The translations under genes and the position numbers were made by a program. A DNA stretch of 64,000 nucleotides. It comes from JACCZX01 sp963729165 (lineage in GTDB: Bacteria > Pseudomonadota > Gammaproteobacteria > Burkholderiales > Burkholderiaceae_F). Every line of letters begins with the position of its first letter. Position 1 is the stretch's first letter. Below, one piece after another: positions 8,142 to 19,528 of this stretch. The stretch spans positions 62,001-126,000 of the forward strand of contig CAVSMM010000001.1 in NCBI GenBank assembly GCA_963729165.1. The letters run 5' to 3'. Below the pieces are notes generated by a model, which was not told the origin of the DNA, did not search any database, and worked only from the letters and a program-made list of their open reading frames with translations.

Positions 8142-8426
8142 TTAAGTATCGGCTTTTGATTTTGACGTCACACGCGTCGCCATCTCGCGAGCTTTCTTCA
8201 GAAATCCTTTGGCCCAAACGAATTCCGTCGCAAGTATTGAAAGGCCAATAGGAATGACGATGAATGCCGGTCCAGGCAGGACGATCAGCGCAATTCCGAT
8301 CAGAGTGACGGTCCCACCGACCACCGCGACAACAATGCGTTTGGCGAAACGGAACTTTGAATGCTGGTCGCGGCTCATTGATTGCAACGCGTCGGGCACG
8401 GCTGCCTGCAAGCGAGCAATGTTCAC
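8142..8426 (-). CDS. Small PGPGW-type membrane protein
   Basis: 94 residues. Two hydrophobic segments surround the conserved motif in IALIVLPGPAFIVIPIGLSI, followed by LATEFVWAKGFLKKAREMA. This matches small two-helix proteins of the PGPGW family, whose function is unknown. A GTG start at 8426 overlaps the TGA of the M20 peptidase gene (GTGA); an internal ATG at about 8378 (MSRDQHSKFRF) is an alternative. Likely co-transcribed with the peptidase. Confidence 0.8.
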   Translation of the reverse strand: MNIARLQAAVPDALQSMSRDQHSKFRFAKRIVVAVVGGTVTLIGIALIVLPGPAFIVIPIGLSILATEFVWAKGFLKKAREMATRVTSKSKADT

Positions 8427-9818
8427 GCCGACGTTGCCGGTGTCCCGCCAGCACCGAGATCCCAGTACAGCCCTGCCATGATGCGGAGCCCCTCGCGCAG
8501 AAGCTCGGGCGGCAGATGCTCATTCGGTGCGTGCTGCGAGCATCCCGGGTAGGAGTGCGGAACCCACACCGTGCGCAGCCCGAGCACGTCGGTGAAGATG
8601 TCGTTGGGCAATGATCCTCCAAGGTTCGGCAGCACCGCCGGTTTTTTTCCGCTGGTTTGTGCGATCGACGCCGCTGCCCATTGCACCCATGCGTCGTCGG
8701 GATCGAGGCGCGTGGCGCGGAACATTTCTTCGCGCGTCGTCGCGATCTGCACGAATTGAAATCCCTCGCGGTCGAGATGGCGTCGCAGTGCGGGCAGGAT
8801 GTCGTTCTCGTCGATGCCGACCACGGTGCGAAGCTGGCAGCGCGCCCAGGCGCGCGGCGGAATGGCATTGACAGGCGTGTCCGGGTTGCCGGTCTTGAAG
8901 GCGAGCACTTCGAACGAACACCAGCCGAACACGCGCTCAGCTGGCGACAGGTTCGGCTCGCCCCACCATGCTTCGACGGACGGCCCATCGGCTCCGCCGT
9001 CGACTTCGCAGTCGGCCAACGCGCGCCGAACCGAAGCCGGCAACTCGCGCGGTACCCATTCGGCAATCCGGATCTGGCCGGTGGCTGACACGATGCTGGC
9101 GATCGCGTGCGCCAGCTGTATGCCGGGATTGCTGATGAGCCCGCCCCAGTTACCAGAGTGGTGGCCGCCCTTGCGGGCTTCAATCGTCAGATCGAAATTC
9201 ATATTGCCGCGCGTACCGAGAAAAATCGTGGGGCGGTCCGCGCTTAGACGAGGGCCGTCGGAAGCGAGCAGCAGGTCGGCCTTGAACAGCTCCTTGCGCT
9301 CGCCGCAAATATCTCGCAGCCCGGTCGAGCCAGTTTCTTCGCCCATTTCGATCAGATACTTGGCGTTGAAGCCGAGTCGTCCCCGCGTCTCGAGCACCGA
9401 GCGCATCGCTCCCATGTTGACTGAGTGCTGCCCTTTGTTGTCGGCCATGCCGCGGCCGTACCAACGGCCGTTCCGACTCGGTGAGCCTCCACGGCGACAG
9501 ACCCACTTGCCACTCCGATTCAAGGCCACGAATCACATCACCATGGCCGTACCCGAAGACGGTGGGAAGGGCTGTGTCTTCGACACGCTGCGCAAACAGA
9601 AACGGTGCGCGCGCCTTGGGATGCGTCAGGGTTTGGCAGGTAAAGCCCATCGCTTCGAAGGCGGGGCGCATTTCGCTCTCGAGGTAATCGGACAGCGCCT
9701 GCGCGCGTTCGGGGTTCTGACTTTCGGTGGGCACCGCGATCCGCCGCGCCAGCGTGCGCTGGAACTCGCCTGAATCGAAATGCTTCTCGGCGTGGCTGAT
9801 CGCGTCTGAGCGTTTCAT
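8423..9818 (-). CDS. M20-family metallopeptidase, frameshifted
   Basis: Start ATG at 9818 with AGGACAG upstream. The N-terminal part reads MKRSDAISHAEKHFDSGEFQ, then VEDTALPTVFGYGHGDVIRG with the first metal ligand His. The frame breaks at about 9470-9480 and continues NGRWYGRGMADNKGQHSVNM, IEMGEETGSTGL (catalytic Glu-Glu), KGGHHSGNWGG and a C-terminal SYPGCSQHAPNEHLPPE. The whole is a normal M20 peptidase/deacylase of about 460 residues using two zinc ions. It is divergent from a peptide-type ABC operon, suggesting cytoplasmic hydrolysis of imported peptides or acyl-amino acids. Confidence 0.82.
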
Positions 9819-9942
9819 GCGGACTGTCCTGCAGAAATGGTGACGGTGTATAGCGTTTGTCCCCGCCCCGCAACGGATTGCGAAAAACACCGTTCGCGAC
9901 CATCATGCCCGTCGATACGGGTCCACGACGGCTGAGGGAGGA

Positions 9943-11871
9943 ATGATGAAAGAGCATGAACTGCGTGCCCTGATAGAGGAAGTGAGAAGCGGCGGAGTCT
10001 CGCGCCGCTCGTTTGTGCAGCGCATGGCCGCTGTCGGGTTGACTGCGCCGATGGCGTCGATGCTGCTGTTGAATGCCGGCGTGGCGCAGGCACAAACAGC
10101 TCCGCCGTACAAGCCGACCAAGCGCGGAGGCGGCGGAACACTGAAGGCATTGTGGTGGCAGGGCACGACCTTGCTGCAACCGCACTTTGCGAACGGCACC
10201 AAGGATCAGGAAGGCTCGCGAATCTTTTATGAACCGCTGGCGAGTTGGGACAAGGACGGCAACCTGGTGCCGATCCTCGCCGCCGACATTCCTACGCCGC
10301 AGAACGGCGGTGTCCTCGAAGGCGGCAAAGTCGTCCGCTGGCGGCTCAAGCAAGGCGTCAAGTGGCACGATGGCGCACCGTTCACGGCCGATGATTGCGT
10401 GTTCACCTGGGAGTTCGCGCGCGAGCCAGCCACCGCCGCGGTCACCACCGGGATCTACAAGGATGTCACCGTCGTCAAGGTCGATCCGCACACGATCCTG
10501 GTGTCCTTCCAGAAGGCAACGCCATTCTGGGCCACCGCGTTCGTCGCGGCCGAGGGCATGATCATTCCGAAGCATCTGTTCGCGCCTTACATCGGCGCGA
10601 AGTCGCGCGAGGCGCCAACCAATCTGAAGCCGGTCGGTACCGGCCCGTACAAGTTCGTCGACTTCAAGCCAGGCGACATGGTGCGCGGCGAGTTGAACCG
10701 CGACTACCACATGCCGAACCGGCCATTTTTCGACGCGATCGAGATGAAAGGCGGCGGCGATGCGCCCTCCGCCGCGCGCGCGGTGCTGCAGACCGGCGAA
10801 TACGACTACGCGTGGAATCTGCAGGTCGAAGACGAGGTGCTGAAGCGCATGGAGGCGAGCGGCAAAGGCCGGGCCAACATCGTGCCGAGCGGCAACATTG
10901 AGTTCATCCAGTTGAACGTCACCGATCCGTTTACGGAGGTTGACGGCGAGCGCGCGAGCATCAAGTCGAAGCACTTTGCCTTCACCGACTCGGCCGTGCG
11001 CCAAGCGATGGCGCTTCTGGCTGACCGCAAGGGCATGCAGGATTTTATTTACGGCCGCACCGGAGTCGCGACCAGCAACTTCCTCAACGCGCCTGCGAAG
11101 TTCCGTTCGCCGAATACGAAGTTCGAGTTCAACATCGACAAAGCCAACCAGATCCTGGACGCCGCCGGCTGGACGCGGGCCGCCGACGGTATCCGCGAGA
11201 AGGGCGGCAAGAAAATGAAGTTTGTCTATCAGACGTCGATCAATGCCGCGCGCCAGAAAGAGCAGGCGATCTTCAAGCAGGCCTGCCAGAAGGCCGGAAT
11301 CGACCTCGAGCTGAAGTCGGTGACGGCGTCGGTGTTCTTCTCGTCGGACGTCGCCAATCCCGACACCTATGGCAAGTTCTGGAGCGACATCCAGATGTAC
11401 ACGACGACGATGACGCAGCCCGACGCCGAGCGCTTCATGGACCAGTATCTGTCGCGCGAGATTTCGTCCAAGGCCAACAAGTGGCAGGGACGAAACATTT
11501 CACGCTGGCGCAGCGAGGAGTACGACAAGGCTCATCTTGCATCCGAGTCCGAGATGGACCCGGTCAAGCGCGCTGCGTTGTTCATCAGGATGAACGACCT
11601 GGTCATCAGCGGCGGCCACATCATTCCGCTGATCAGCCGGCCGCGCGTCAGTGGCGCTTCGGTCAAGCTGGTGACCGCCCTGACGGGCTGGGATCTGGAC
11701 TTCTCCGGCTTGCAGAACTGGTACCGCGAAGGGCAGCCGCAGCCTGAGCCTGAAACGCGGGCGCCACGAGGGCCTGTTAACGCTATGAACGTGAGACGCG
11801 TTGGGTCGCCGGCGGGCTTTCGCGCTATAGCAGGCCCTAGATGGGCCCTTACATCCTGCGGCGCCTGCTGA
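9943..11871 (+). CDS. ABC transporter substrate-binding protein, peptide/opine type
   Basis: Family 5 periplasmic binding protein. GGGAGG precedes the ATG pair at 9943/9946. The N terminus carries a twin-arginine-like SRRSFVQRMAAVGLTAPMAS and an Ala-rich cleavage region. Family features include VVRWRLKQGVKWHDGAPFTA, DDCVFTWEFAREPATAA and PVGTGPYKFVDFKPGD. The protein should end soon after FSGLQNWYREG; the open frame runs about 40 residues further and overlaps the permease start by 31 bp. A lost stop or small indel near 11750-11840 is therefore possible. First gene of a five-gene transport operon. Confidence 0.9.
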   Translation: MMKEHELRALIEEVRSGGVSRRSFVQRMAAVGLTAPMASMLLLNAGVAQAQTAPPYKPTKRGGGGTLKALWWQGTTLLQPHFANGTKDQEGSRIFYEPLASWDKDGNLVPILAADIPTPQNGGVLEGGKVVRWRLKQGVKWHDGAPFTADDCVFTWEFAREPATAAVTTGIYKDVTVVKVDPHTILVSFQKATPFWATAFVAAEGMIIPKHLFAPYIGAKSREAPTNLKPVGTGPYKFVDFKPGDMVRGELNRDYHMPNRPFFDAIEMKGGGDAPSAARAVLQTGEYDYAWNLQVEDEVLKRMEASGKGRANIVPSGNIEFIQLNVTDPFTEVDGERASIKSKHFAFTDSAVRQAMALLADRKGMQDFIYGRTGVATSNFLNAPAKFRSPNTKFEFNIDKANQILDAAGWTRAADGIREKGGKKMKFVYQTSINAARQKEQAIFKQACQKAGIDLELKSVTASVFFSSDVANPDTYGKFWSDIQMYTTTMTQPDAERFMDQYLSREISSKANKWQGRNISRWRSEEYDKAHLASESEMDPVKRAALFIRMNDLVISGGHIIPLISRPRVSGASVKLVTALTGWDLDFSGLQNWYREGQPQPEPETRAPRGPVNAMNVRRVGSPAGFRAIAGPRWALTSCGAC

Positions 11872-12800
11872 TTGCGGTGCCCAGTCTGCTGGGCATCAGC
11901 GTGGTTTTGTTCACGGTGCTGGCGCTCGCGCCAGGCGATCCGTTCGAGGAGCTGGCGCTCAATCCGAACGTGCCGGTGGAAGTGCGCGAGCAACTGCGCA
12001 AAAGTTTTGGCCTCGACGATCCCGGCTGGCAGCGCTACTTCCGCTGGCTGGCTTCGATGTTCCGCGGTGACTGGGGCTACTCGTTCATCAGCCGCGTCGA
12101 TGTCGATACGCTGATCTGGCAGCGCGTACCAGTCACACTGGCGATCATCGGCGCCTCGCAGCTGCTCGCGCTTGCCATTGCGCTGCCGGTCGGCATTTTG
12201 TCGGCTGTCAGGCCCTACTCCTGGTTCGACCGCATCGCCAGCACCCTGGCGTTTGTCGGTTTTTCGCTGCCGACTTTTTTCACCGGCATCCTGCTGATCC
12301 TGCTGTTCTCGATCACGCTCGACTGGCTGCCCTTCGTCTATCGCGCCGACATCAGCGCTACCGGCTGGCAGTGGTGGTGGGAGCACATCCGGCAATCGCT
12401 GATGCCGGTCGCGGTGCTGGGGCTGTTTCAGGGCGCAAGCTGGACACGTTACGTGCGCTCTGCGGTGCTCGATGTGATTCGCCTCGACTATGTGACCACC
12501 GCGCGCAGCAAAGGTCTGCGCGAGCGCGTCGTTGTGATGAAACACGTCGTGCGCAACGCGCTGATCCCGGTCGTGACGCTGATCGCGCTGACGATGCCGG
12601 CGGTCTTCGGCGGCGCCATCGTCACCGAGCAGATCTTCCGCATTCCCGGCATCGGCTCGCTGCTGATCGACGCGATCCTGCGTAACGACACGCCCGTGAT
12701 CATGGCGGTGACCTTCGTGTTCTCCTGTCTCGTGATCCTCTTCAACTTGATCGCCGACGTTCTGTATGGCTGGCTCGATCCTCGCATCTCCTACCGCTGA
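11841..12800 (+). CDS. ABC transporter permease, DppB type
   Basis: 319 residues, six predicted membrane helices. Begins MGPYILRRLLIAVPSLLGIS, the usual DppB/OppB start, followed by PGDPFEELALNPNVPVEVRE. The EAA-like loop reads YVTTARSKGLRERVVVMKHV, where the ATPase docks, and the C terminus reads FNLIADVLYGWLDPRISYR. It pairs with the next permease to form the inner-membrane channel for oligopeptides or similar compounds. Confidence 0.92.
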   Translation: MGPYILRRLLIAVPSLLGISVVLFTVLALAPGDPFEELALNPNVPVEVREQLRKSFGLDDPGWQRYFRWLASMFRGDWGYSFISRVDVDTLIWQRVPVTLAIIGASQLLALAIALPVGILSAVRPYSWFDRIASTLAFVGFSLPTFFTGILLILLFSITLDWLPFVYRADISATGWQWWWEHIRQSLMPVAVLGLFQGASWTRYVRSAVLDVIRLDYVTTARSKGLRERVVVMKHVVRNALIPVVTLIALTMPAVFGGAIVTEQIFRIPGIGSLLIDAILRNDTPVIMAVTFVFSCLVILFNLIADVLYGWLDPRISYR

Positions 12801-13699
12801 AGCAGCGGCAGTCCGGCGTGCGAACGGTTCGCCATGGGCCGAGGCATGGCGGCGGTTTCGCCGCCACCGGATGGCGCTCGTCAGCCTGGTCGTGCTCGGG
12901 TTGATGGTCGCGGCGGTTGTGCTTCGGCCCGCTCGTGTGGCGGCATTCAATCGAAGAGATCGACTTCACGGCGCGGCTCGCCGGGCCCTCGCTGGCGCAC
13001 CCTCTTGGAACCGACGATCTGGGCCGCGACATTCTCGCGCGCGTGCTCTACGGCGGTCGCATCTCGCTGGCAGTGGGCCTGGCGGCGATGATGATGGCGA
13101 TTTTCGTCGGCGTCCTGATCGGCGCCATCTCCGGCATCTCGCGCGGCAGCATCGATGCTGCGCTGATGTGGCTGACGGATCTCTTTCTGTCGCTGCCGCA
13201 ATTGCCGCTGCTGCTGATCATCATCTATCTCTTTCGCGACAGTCTGAAGGGGATGTTCGGCGTTGAAGTCGGCACCTTCATCCTGATCGTCGCCGTGATT
13301 GGCGGCTTTCGCTGGATGCCGGTGGCGCGCCTGGTGCGCGCGCAGTTTTTCTCGCTGCGCGAAAAGGAGTTTGTCGAAGCCGCGCGCGCGCTCGGTGCTT
13401 CGGTTCCGCGCCAGGTCGTGCGTCACATCCTGCCGAATTCGCTCGGGCCGGTGATCGTGGCGGGAACGATCGATGTCGCCGCAGCGATCATCGCGGAGTC
13501 GACGCTATCGTTCCTCGGACTCGGCTTTCCATCCGACATCCCGACCTGGGGCCGGATTCTCTTCGATTCCAAGGACTATCTGGACATCGCGCCCTACTGG
13601 GCTCTGTTCCCGGGACTCGCGATTTTTCTGACGGTGCTGACGATCAACTTCATCGGCGATGGCCTGCGTGACGCGCTGGATCCACGCAAGGTGATGTGA
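12766..13699 (+). CDS. ABC transporter permease, DppC type, frameshifted
   Basis: Starts inside the end of the preceding gene (overlap 35 bp). The N-terminal part AWRRFRRHRMALVSLVVLGL is in frame 1. After a single-base shift at about 12914 the protein continues in frame 2 as CFGPLVWRHSIEEIDFTARL, then HPLGTDDLGRDILARVLYGG, the DppC signature. The EAA loop FVEAARALGASVPRQVVRHI is intact and the end is DGLRDALDPRKVM. Apart from the shift it is a full-length permease of about 310 residues. Confidence 0.87.
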
Positions 13700-14690
13700 T
13701 GGCGTTGCTCGAGATCAAGGGACTCAAGACCCATTTCAAAACCGACGACGGCTGGCTGCACGCGGTCGACGGCGTGGACCTAACGGTCCAGCGCGGCGAA
13801 ACGGTCGGTGTGGTCGGCGAATCCGGCTGCGGCAAGTCGGTGACGGCGATGACGGTGCTGAAGCTGGTGCCGATGCCACCGGGTCGCATCGTCGCGGGGC
13901 AGGTGCTGTGGCAAGGGCGCGACCTCGTTCCGTTGCCGCCGGACGAGATGCGCAAGATCCGCGCGAAGGAAATCGCGATCGTCTTTCAGGAGCCGATGAC
14001 CTCATTGAACCCGGTGTACACGGTGGGCGAGCAGATTGCGGAGACACTGCGCTTGCACGAGGGCCTGAGCCGCAAAGCAGCGATGGACCGCGCGGTCGAG
14101 ATGCTGAAGCTCGTGCACATCCCCACGCCCAAGCGGCGTGTGCGCGACTACCCGCACCAGTTCTCCGGCGGAATGCGTCAGCGCGTGATGATCGCGATGG
14201 CGCTGTCATGCAACCCGAAGCTGCTGATCGCCGACGAGCCGACGACCGCGCTCGACGTCACGATCCAGGCGCAGATCCTCGAGTTGCTGAATGAGCTGAA
14301 GGCGCGCCTCGGCATGTCGATCATGCTGATCACGCACGCGATGGGCGTGGTGGCCGAAACGGCGCAGCGCGTGGTCGTGATGTACGCAGGCAAGGTGGTC
14401 GAAGAAGCGAGCGCGGCCGAGTTGTTCGCGCGCCCGCGGCATCCGTACACGCAGGGACTGATCCGCTCGATCCCACGCATCGACATAGCCGCGACGCACA
14501 AGGTCCGGCTCGAGGCGATTGCCGGCGTGGTGCCCAAGCTGATCGAACCCGCCGAAGGCTGCCGCTTCGCGCCGCGCTGCAAACACGCGGTGGTTGAGTG
14601 CACGCAGGCGACGCCTCCGCTGCGCAATGCAACGCCGTGGCACAAGGTCGCGTGCATTCTGTGCCGGCATATTGCCGTGGAGCGCGCCGC

Positions 14691-14694
<4 letters not shown>
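13699..14694 (+). CDS. ABC transporter ATPase, DppD type
   Basis: 331 residues from the ATG that overlaps the upstream stop (TGATG); a GTG one codon earlier is also possible. Walker A is GESGCGKS, the ABC signature is FSGGMRQRVMIAMAL, and Walker B is LLIADEPTTALDVT. The C-terminal oligopeptide-type extension includes the Cys cluster (CRFAPRCKHAVVECTQ) seen in Dpp/Opp ATPases. It energises import together with the next gene. Confidence 0.93.
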
Positions 14695-15670
<976 letters not shown>

Positions 15671-15719
15671 GCGTCGTTAAGCTCACCTCATTGCGTTTCA
15701 TCAACTCTTCGCGCACGAC

Positions 15720-15743
15720 AGCTCGCGACGACCGTCGCGAGCT
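15720..15743. terminator. Perfect hairpin between convergent genes
   Basis: Arms AGCTCGCGAC and GTCGCGAGCT (10 bp, perfect) enclose a four-base loop GACC. The hairpin lies between the end of the peptide transporter operon and the end of the convergent ferritin-like gene. There is no T-run on either side, so intrinsic termination would be weak; it may instead stabilise both 3' ends. Confidence 0.5.
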
Positions 15744-15748
15744 ACCCG

Positions 15749-16701
15749 CTAGTTGATGCTGCTGCCGACGATCGGCGCCAGCGCCGCATTGATACGGGCG
15801 CCCTGGGCGGCCGTGATCATCGGCGCAAGGATTCCCGAGAAAACGCGCGTCCTGCACCCCGCTGGTGATGTACTGCCAGCGATAGGCCGCGAGCGTGGTG
15901 CGGTGGATGGCTTCGACTTCTGAATTGCTGAATTGGCGCCCCGCAACGCGCGCGAAATACGCGGCGTCGGCTTTGGCTTGCATCTGGACGATGCCGTCGA
16001 CTGCGCCAACCAGCCCAATCAATTCGTCGACGGCGACATCGCGCTGCTGTTCATCAAGGCGTGCGTCTTCGCGCTGCCACTCCAGCTCGTCCAGGATCGC
16101 GTGCTGCGATTCCTCGCGCCAATGGAACAGGAACACGTCCTTCCACAATGGGTCGAGTGCATCGTCCGGCTCGATGCTGCTGCGGTAGTGCGCCTGCGAG
16201 AACAGCTCGATGTCGCACGTCAATGCGAGCACCGCCCACGTCGAGGCAGCAAGCACTGCATTTGCGACCTGATTCGGCTCGGGGACAAACACATAGCCCT
16301 GCGGCATGCCGGGAGCGACCTTCGCTTCAAGACGTCGAAAAAGCTCCTGATGCTTCAACTCCTCGTCGGTCAAGCGAACCAGCGCCTCGAATGCAACTTG
16401 GTCTCCAAGCGCATGAGTGCGACTGAGGTCGGTCGCCTTTGGCACCAATGAAACGCTCGACGAGCGCAAACATGTTGGCGTAGGTACGGCCCTGTACGTG
16501 CGAAAAAAAACGCTTTTGATCCGCGCTCAGAAATTGCAGCTGCTCGACCTTCGACAGTCCGTCGGGCAGAAACTTCTTGCTGAAATCGAATTCCCTGCCG
16601 CGTATCAGATCGCGGTCAATATCCCAGCGAATGCGCTTCGAAACTTCGATGCACTTCGCATAGCGTTGCGTGTCGACGGCTAAATCTTTTGATTCCAACA
16701 T
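15749..16701 (-). CDS. Ferritin-like di-iron protein, two frameshifts
   Basis: About 315 residues when three frames are joined. The first part is RIRWDIDRDLIRGREFDFSK and RTYANMFALVERFIGAK. After a shift near 16436 it reads TDLSRTHALGDQVAFEALVR, then LTDEELKHQELFRRLE. A second helix pair carries FHWREESQHAILDELEWQRE. A second shift near 15842 leads to SGILAPMITAAQGARINAAL and the stop at 15749. EExxH-type motifs (DEELKHQE, EESQHA) suggest a two-iron site as in ferritin-like oxygenases. Substrate unknown. Start preceded by GGAG. I do not recognise a named family. Confidence 0.65.
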
Positions 16702-16870
16702 GACGGCTCTCCTTTGAGTTCGCTTGCTGCGCTATGACGAAGCCGGATGGCTTGGCCTGCTGCAGATCAGGAAGTGTGTGTCGCCGTCAGAAGAGACGCA
16801 TGAGCCGGTTGTCCCGCTAGCGGTCTTTTGCGGTTGCAACTGCCAATGTTCGGGACGCGTGTCCCGTGGA

Positions 16871-17775
16871 CTAGAGACGAACAAGTGGATTACGTGCTTT
16901 GACAATGGCTTCGGCGCGCGTTCTCACCCCCAGCTTGTCAAAGATCATCGACACTTGATTGCGCCTTCTCGCTCTTCATTAGACGCTCGGCGATGGCGCG
17001 GTTATCGAGCCCCTCGGCGACCAGCTGCAGCACATACCCGCCGCTCTGCCGCCGTCAAGGAGCCTTGTTCGGCCACGCCTGCCATATTCTGCTGCAGCGA
17101 GAGCTCAAGAAACGCGCGGATCTCGGACAGAAATACCGGCCAGGCTGCTTCTGTGTCGAGCAGCACATGGTTGTCGCTTTCAAGCGGTACGAAGCGAGCG
17201 CCCGGCATCAGTGCAGCCAGCAGGCGCCCCTCGTTAAATGGCACCGCAGCATCGCCCCGAGAATGCAGGATCAAGGTCGGCACGGACACGCGCTCGGCCA
17301 ATTCTGAGACGTCAATCTGCTGAAAGGCTTCGAGCGTGCGCGCTGCAACCTCCGCGCTCGCTGTCACCGGCTCGAGGTCGGCCCACCACCGTTGCTGCTC
17401 CGGAGTACCACGAGGAAGGAAGCGGTGCGAGAACACCTCGCGAAACCCGGGGTGATTTCGCGCCCAACCGACCCGGATCAGGTTCACCAGCGTTTGCGCC
17501 TCGAGCCGCTCGACCTCCATTCGTCCTCGGCGCAGTGAACCGCGCGCATAGGCCCCGGCGAAAACCAAGTGCGACACCTTTCCGGATGCCGCGCCGCATA
17601 GGCGATCGCGACCGCGCCGCCTTGTGACATCCCGAACAATGGAAAGCGCTTCAGGCCGAGGGAATCGACCACTGCCTCCAGATCGCTGACCCACGCATCG
17701 AGTGACAGATCGCTCACGTCGCGGTCCGACAATCCGCAGCCGCGCTGGTCGTATCGGATATACAGACTGCAAAGC
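16871..17775 (-). pseudogene. Alpha/beta hydrolase-LuxR fusion, decayed
   Basis: Recognisable blocks are YIRYDQRGCGLSDRDVSDLS, FPLFGMSQGGAVAIAYAARH (nucleophile Ser in GMSQGG) and VPTLILHSRGDAAVPFNEGR. A C-terminal LuxR helix-turn-helix starts at LTAAERRV, passes through VAEGLDNRAIAERLMKSEKA, and ends NQVSMIFDKLGVRTRAEAIV. The blocks lie in different frames, with shifts near 17545, 17045 and 16960. The N-terminal strand of the hydrolase before IRYD is also missing. The fused architecture is known in proteobacterial regulators. Truncation plus several shifts make this a pseudogene. Confidence 0.7.
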
Positions 17776-17886
17776 CGAAACCGACCAGGTCGCAAGGGAT
17801 TTGCCGAGTATTCACAGTCAGTCGCGGTGGACGAAAGCCGGAATGACGGTTCGGAACGCGATGCTGCTTGATAGCGATCGTGGCAC

Positions 17887-18381
17887 CTATCCTCTGATGG
17901 GCTCATCTGCAACTCTTGTCACGCTGCCGCCCGTAAGTTGCAACAAATCGTCGAAGGTGAGGCGGAACACCGCATTCGGCGTCCCGGCGGCAGCCCAAAT
18001 CTCATCGAAGCTACGCAGGTCTTCATCGATGATGATGAGCACCGGTTCGGAGTGGCCGATCGGAGGTACGCCGCCGATGGCGAAACCAGTGCGGTCGCGA
18101 ACAAAGTCGGCGTTGGCGCGTTCGATCGTTTCACCGATGCGTGTTGCGATGATGGACTCGCGCACGCGGTTCGTTCCGCAGGTGATGACCAGCAGTGGTC
18201 GATCGCTGAGGGTCGCTCGGAACACCAACGACTTGGCGATCTGCCCTACTGTGCAGCCGATCGCTGCCGCAGCCTCCGCAGCCGAGCGGGTCGACGCCTC
18301 AAACTCCATCACTTGGAAGCGCGGGCCGAGCACGCCCTGGATTCGCAACGCAGTGCGATGCGAGGCTGGTTTCATGCGCAT
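17887..18381 (-). CDS. YbaK/EbsC-family aminoacyl-tRNA deacylase-like protein
   Basis: 164 residues. Family pattern includes GCTVGQIAKSLVFRATLSDR with the conserved Lys of the editing site, LLVITCGTNRV, and the C-terminal TFDDLLQLTGGSVTRVAD. YbaK/ProX-like proteins hydrolyse mischarged tRNA such as Cys-tRNA(Pro). The subgroup with the ending seen here is usually annotated only as YbaK/EbsC family, so exact specificity is open. Stands alone, divergent from the next gene. Confidence 0.85.
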   Translation of the reverse strand: MRMKPASHRTALRIQGVLGPRFQVMEFEASTRSAAEAAAAIGCTVGQIAKSLVFRATLSDRPLLVITCGTNRVRESIIATRIGETIERANADFVRDRTGFAIGGVPPIGHSEPVLIIIDEDLRSFDEIWAAAGTPNAVFRLTFDDLLQLTGGSVTRVADEPIRG

Positions 18382-18439
18382 AATTCTCCGATAACCTGAG
18401 AGGAACTAGCAACAACGCCCGCAAGTAGACGGAGACGAC

Positions 18440-19528
18440 ATGAAAACGTATCGCATCGCCACTATCCCCGGAGACGGAATCGGCAAGGAAGTTATTCCTG
18501 CCGGACAGAAAGTCATGGAAGCGCTCGCCACATCGAGCGAGTCATTCCGTTTCGAGTTTGAGAACTTCAACTGGGGCGCCGACTTCTATCGCAAGTACGG
18601 CGCGATGATGCCGGACGACGGCCTGGATGCGTTGCGCGACAAGGATGCAATCCTTTTCGGATCGGCTGGCGACCCGCATGTTCCCGATCACATCACACTA
18701 TGGGGCCTTCGCCTGAAGATCTGCCAGGGCTTCGATCAGTACGCCAATGTGCGCCCGACGCGCATCCTGCCCGGCATCGAGTGCCCGCTCAAGCGTTGCA
18801 AGACCGAAGATCTCGACTGGGTCATCGTGCGTGAAAATTCCGAAGGCGAATACGCGGGTGTCGGCGGCCGTGTGCACAAAGGCCACCCGATCGAGGCGGC
18901 GACCGACGTGTCGATGATGACGCGCGCGGGTGTCGAACGCATCATGCGCTTCGCCTTCAAGCTGGCACAGAGTCGGCCGCGCAAGCTGCTGACCGTGATC
19001 ACCAAGAGCAATGCGCAGCGCCACGCGATGGTGATGTGGGACGAGATCGCGCTTCAGATCTCCAAAGAGTTTCCCGATGTCACCTGGGACAAAGAGCTGG
19101 TCGACGCTTCCACCGCGCGAATGATCAACCGCCCGGCCTCACTCGACACGATCGTCGCAACGAACCTGCACGCCGACATCTTGAGCGATCTGGCGGCGGC
19201 GCTCGCCGGTAGCCTCGGTATCGCACCCACCGGCAACATCGATCCCGAACGCCGCTACCCGTCGATGTTCGAGCCGATTCATGGCTCGGCCTTCGACATC
19301 ATGGGCAAAGGCTTGGCCAATCCGATCGGTACTTTCTGGTCGGTTGTGATGCTGCTGGAGCACATCGGTGAGTTCGATGCGGCCCAGCGCGTGATGCAAG
19401 CCATCGAGCAGGTCACCGCTAACTCTGCACTTCATACCGGCGACCTCGGCGGCAACGCGACGACGGCTATGGTCACCGATGCCGTTTGCAATTTGCTAGC
19501 AGCGAGCGTGCAACGCAAAGCCGCCTGA
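18440..19528 (+). CDS. Tartrate/D-malate-type NAD-dependent beta-decarboxylating dehydrogenase
   Basis: 362 residues, GGAG before the ATG. Begins MKTYRIATIPGDGIGKEVIP, followed by AILFGSAGDPHVPDHITLWG, a variant typical of tartrate/D-malate dehydrogenases. The substrate loop is YANVRPTRILPG, the metal ligand region is NLHADILSDLAAALAGSLGI, and the NAD site is PIHGSAFDIMGKGLANPIGT. The family oxidises D-malate, tartrate or 3-isopropylmalate with Mg2+/Mn2+. No leuCD genes are adjacent, which fits tartrate/malate rather than leucine synthesis. Confidence 0.88.
   Translation: MKTYRIATIPGDGIGKEVIPAGQKVMEALATSSESFRFEFENFNWGADFYRKYGAMMPDDGLDALRDKDAILFGSAGDPHVPDHITLWGLRLKICQGFDQYANVRPTRILPGIECPLKRCKTEDLDWVIVRENSEGEYAGVGGRVHKGHPIEAATDVSMMTRAGVERIMRFAFKLAQSRPRKLLTVITKSNAQRHAMVMWDEIALQISKEFPDVTWDKELVDASTARMINRPASLDTIVATNLHADILSDLAAALAGSLGIAPTGNIDPERRYPSMFEPIHGSAFDIMGKGLANPIGTFWSVVMLLEHIGEFDAAQRVMQAIEQVTANSALHTGDLGGNATTAMVTDAVCNLLAASVQRKAA

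Noticed and set aside
9538..11004. 488-residue minus-strand frame across the start of the peptide-binding protein gene
   Set aside because: Its C-terminal part overlaps the true peptidase region in a shifted frame; the rest is antisense to a well-supported gene.
11532..12950. 472-residue minus-strand frame across the substrate-binding protein and permease
   Set aside because: Antisense shadow of high-GC coding sequence; product is His/Arg/Asp-rich with no domain.
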